Below, piece after piece: positions 63,162-64,000 of a stretch of DNA of 64,000 nucleotides. Source of the DNA: Oscillospiraceae bacterium (lineage in GTDB: Bacteria; Bacillota; Clostridia; Oscillospirales; Acutalibacteraceae); the NCBI GenBank assembly GCA_015065845.1, contig SVPQ01000004.1, forward strand, positions 1 to 64,000, read 5' to 3'. Numbering within the stretch: the first letter of the stretch is position 1; each line of letters starts with the position of its first letter. Below the pieces are notes generated by a model. It was not told the origin of the DNA and made no database searches. It was given only the letters and a program-made list of their open reading frames with translations. A program made the translations under genes and the position numbers.

Positions 63162-64000
63162 TTATTTTTTTAAAACTATTATTCTTTCAATTCCCTGACC
63201 ATCTTCAATTATTCTGGCACCTTTTGCTGAAGTCAGGAAAATCTCAAGTATATCTTTCGCCTGATTTTCACCACATTCAAGAATCATTAAACCATCACGA
63301 TTTAAAAATGGAAACCAGTTATTTTTTAACGCTCTGTAAAACACAAGACCATCTTCACCACCATCAAGTGCTATTTGAGGCTCAAATTGAACCTCTTCCT
63401 GCAAATTTTTCAATTCGTCAGTTCTTATGTATGGTGGGTTTGAAATAATAATATCAGCAAACGGTAATCCGACTGGTGAAGTTTCGTCAAGCATATCCGC
63501 TTTTTTAACTGTTACATTATCAGTTTCCAAAACTTCTTTATTAAGTGTGGTATATTTTATAGCATCGTCTGAAATATCAATAGAATAAACCTTGCAAAAC
63601 GGAAAAAGTTTTGCAATAGTCAGACCTAAACAACCACTACCTGAACAAACATCGTAAACAACTTTAGGTGGATTACTTTTAAACTTGTTATAAATATAAT
63701 CAGGAATAATCTCAGTTTCAGGTCGCGGAATCAAAACACCTTCACCGACTTTGAATTTATATTTATAAAAATCCCATTCTCCTAAAATATACTGAAGCGG
63801 AACACGATTTTTTCTTTTCTCTAAACATTCATTGAAAAAATCGAGATTCATATCATCAATTTTTTCATTTGCATTTAAAAGAAGTTGCGTTTTATTTATA
63901 TTCAAACAAAAATCAAATAACTGCTGAACATCAAATTCGGGACTGTCGCACCCCGCTCTTGATAATGCATTTACCGAATTTCTGAAAAATGTGTATAAAT
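63162..64000 (-). CDS. prmC: Peptide chain release factor glutamine methyltransferase (5' end cut by window)
   Basis: The frame runs from the window edge to 63162, giving at least 279 residues without start. The first visible residues (LYTFFRNSVNALSRAGCDSP) belong to the helical N-terminal domain. The SAM site is VYDVCSGSGCLGLTIAKLFP and the catalytic motif IISNPPYIRTDEL. It methylates the GGQ glutamine of release factors. A TTG at 63905 is in frame but would lose the conserved N-terminus. Confidence 0.94.
   Translation of the reverse strand, partial: LYTFFRNSVNALSRAGCDSPEFDVQQLFDFCLNINKTQLLLNANEKIDDMNLDFFNECLEKRKNRVPLQYILGEWDFYKYKFKVGEGVLIPRPETEIIPDYIYNKFKSNPPKVVYDVCSGSGCLGLTIAKLFPFCKVYSIDISDDAIKYTTLNKEVLETDNVTVKKADMLDETSPVGLPFADIIISNPPYIRTDELKNLQEEVQFEPQIALDGGEDGLVFYRALKNNWFPFLNRDGLMILECGENQAKDILEIFLTSAKGARIIEDGQGIERIIVLKK

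Overview
The window is AT-rich DNA from a low-GC Firmicute, most likely an anaerobic gut-type member of the class Clostridia. I infer this from the long low-GC gene set, the gene orders priA-def-fmt-rsmB-rlmN-prpC-prkC-rsgA-spoVM and scpA-scpB-DUF2953-gerW-dacF, the CdaR-type regulator, a Tn4451-like serine recombinase and a ZTP riboswitch. SpoVM and a GerW/YtfJ protein indicate a lineage that forms spores, or descends from spore formers. Most genes lie on the minus strand in long, tightly packed operons.

Layout. (1) 1-6.2 kb is accessory DNA. It holds the tail of an AraC regulator, an ABC-2 exporter with a truncated LytTR gene, and a small mobilizable element (oriT-like hairpins, two relaxosome accessory proteins, a ParB-like protein, a TnpW-like protein and a large serine recombinase) that has no relaxase gene. 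(2) 6.2-12 kb holds an initiator tRNA, a ferredoxin-thioredoxin-reductase-like protein with a thioredoxin and a sialidase-like protein, rpsT, trpS, a GNAT acetyltransferase and a ceramidase-like hydrolase. (3) 12-24.6 kb is one purine operon, purE-purF-purM-purN-IMP cyclohydrolase-AICAR transformylase-purD-purL-fhs, behind a ZTP riboswitch with an intrinsic terminator. (4) 24.7-26.7 kb is a probable prophage remnant. (5) 26.7-32 kb holds ftsE-ftsX-M23 hydrolase (divisome peptidoglycan hydrolysis), a gene of unknown function and a CdaR/PucR regulator. (6) 32-45 kb is mixed: RsuA, DUF4830, prepilin peptidase, a secreted alpha/beta hydrolase, MtaB, a frameshifted transglutaminase/FN3 surface protein, an ATPase-CYTH fusion, an AraC regulator and a divergent GH2 glycosidase. 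(7) 44.8-64 kb is a conserved housekeeping block covering translation, Ser/Thr signalling, replication restart, nucleotide metabolism, chromosome condensation, sporulation and cell wall, ending in a prmC gene cut by the window edge.

How parts work together. The purine operon carries both 10-formyl-THF-dependent transformylases (PurN and AICAR transformylase) together with the formate-THF ligase that supplies their cofactor, and it is probably switched on when ZTP signals folate shortage. FtsEX and the M23 hydrolase form a membrane-gated peptidoglycan hydrolase system. PrkC/PrpC form a kinase/phosphatase pair whose known cytosolic partners in Bacillus include the adjacent ribosome GTPase RsgA.

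I see no clear wholly new multi-gene system. The best leads are the FTR-like/thioredoxin(WCMPC)/sialidase operon, the PurF lacking its N-terminal cysteine, the relaxase-less mobile element next to an odd tRNA-fMet, the unknown 234-aa gene whose ribosome-binding site lies in a hairpin, and the 25-aa SpoVM gene.
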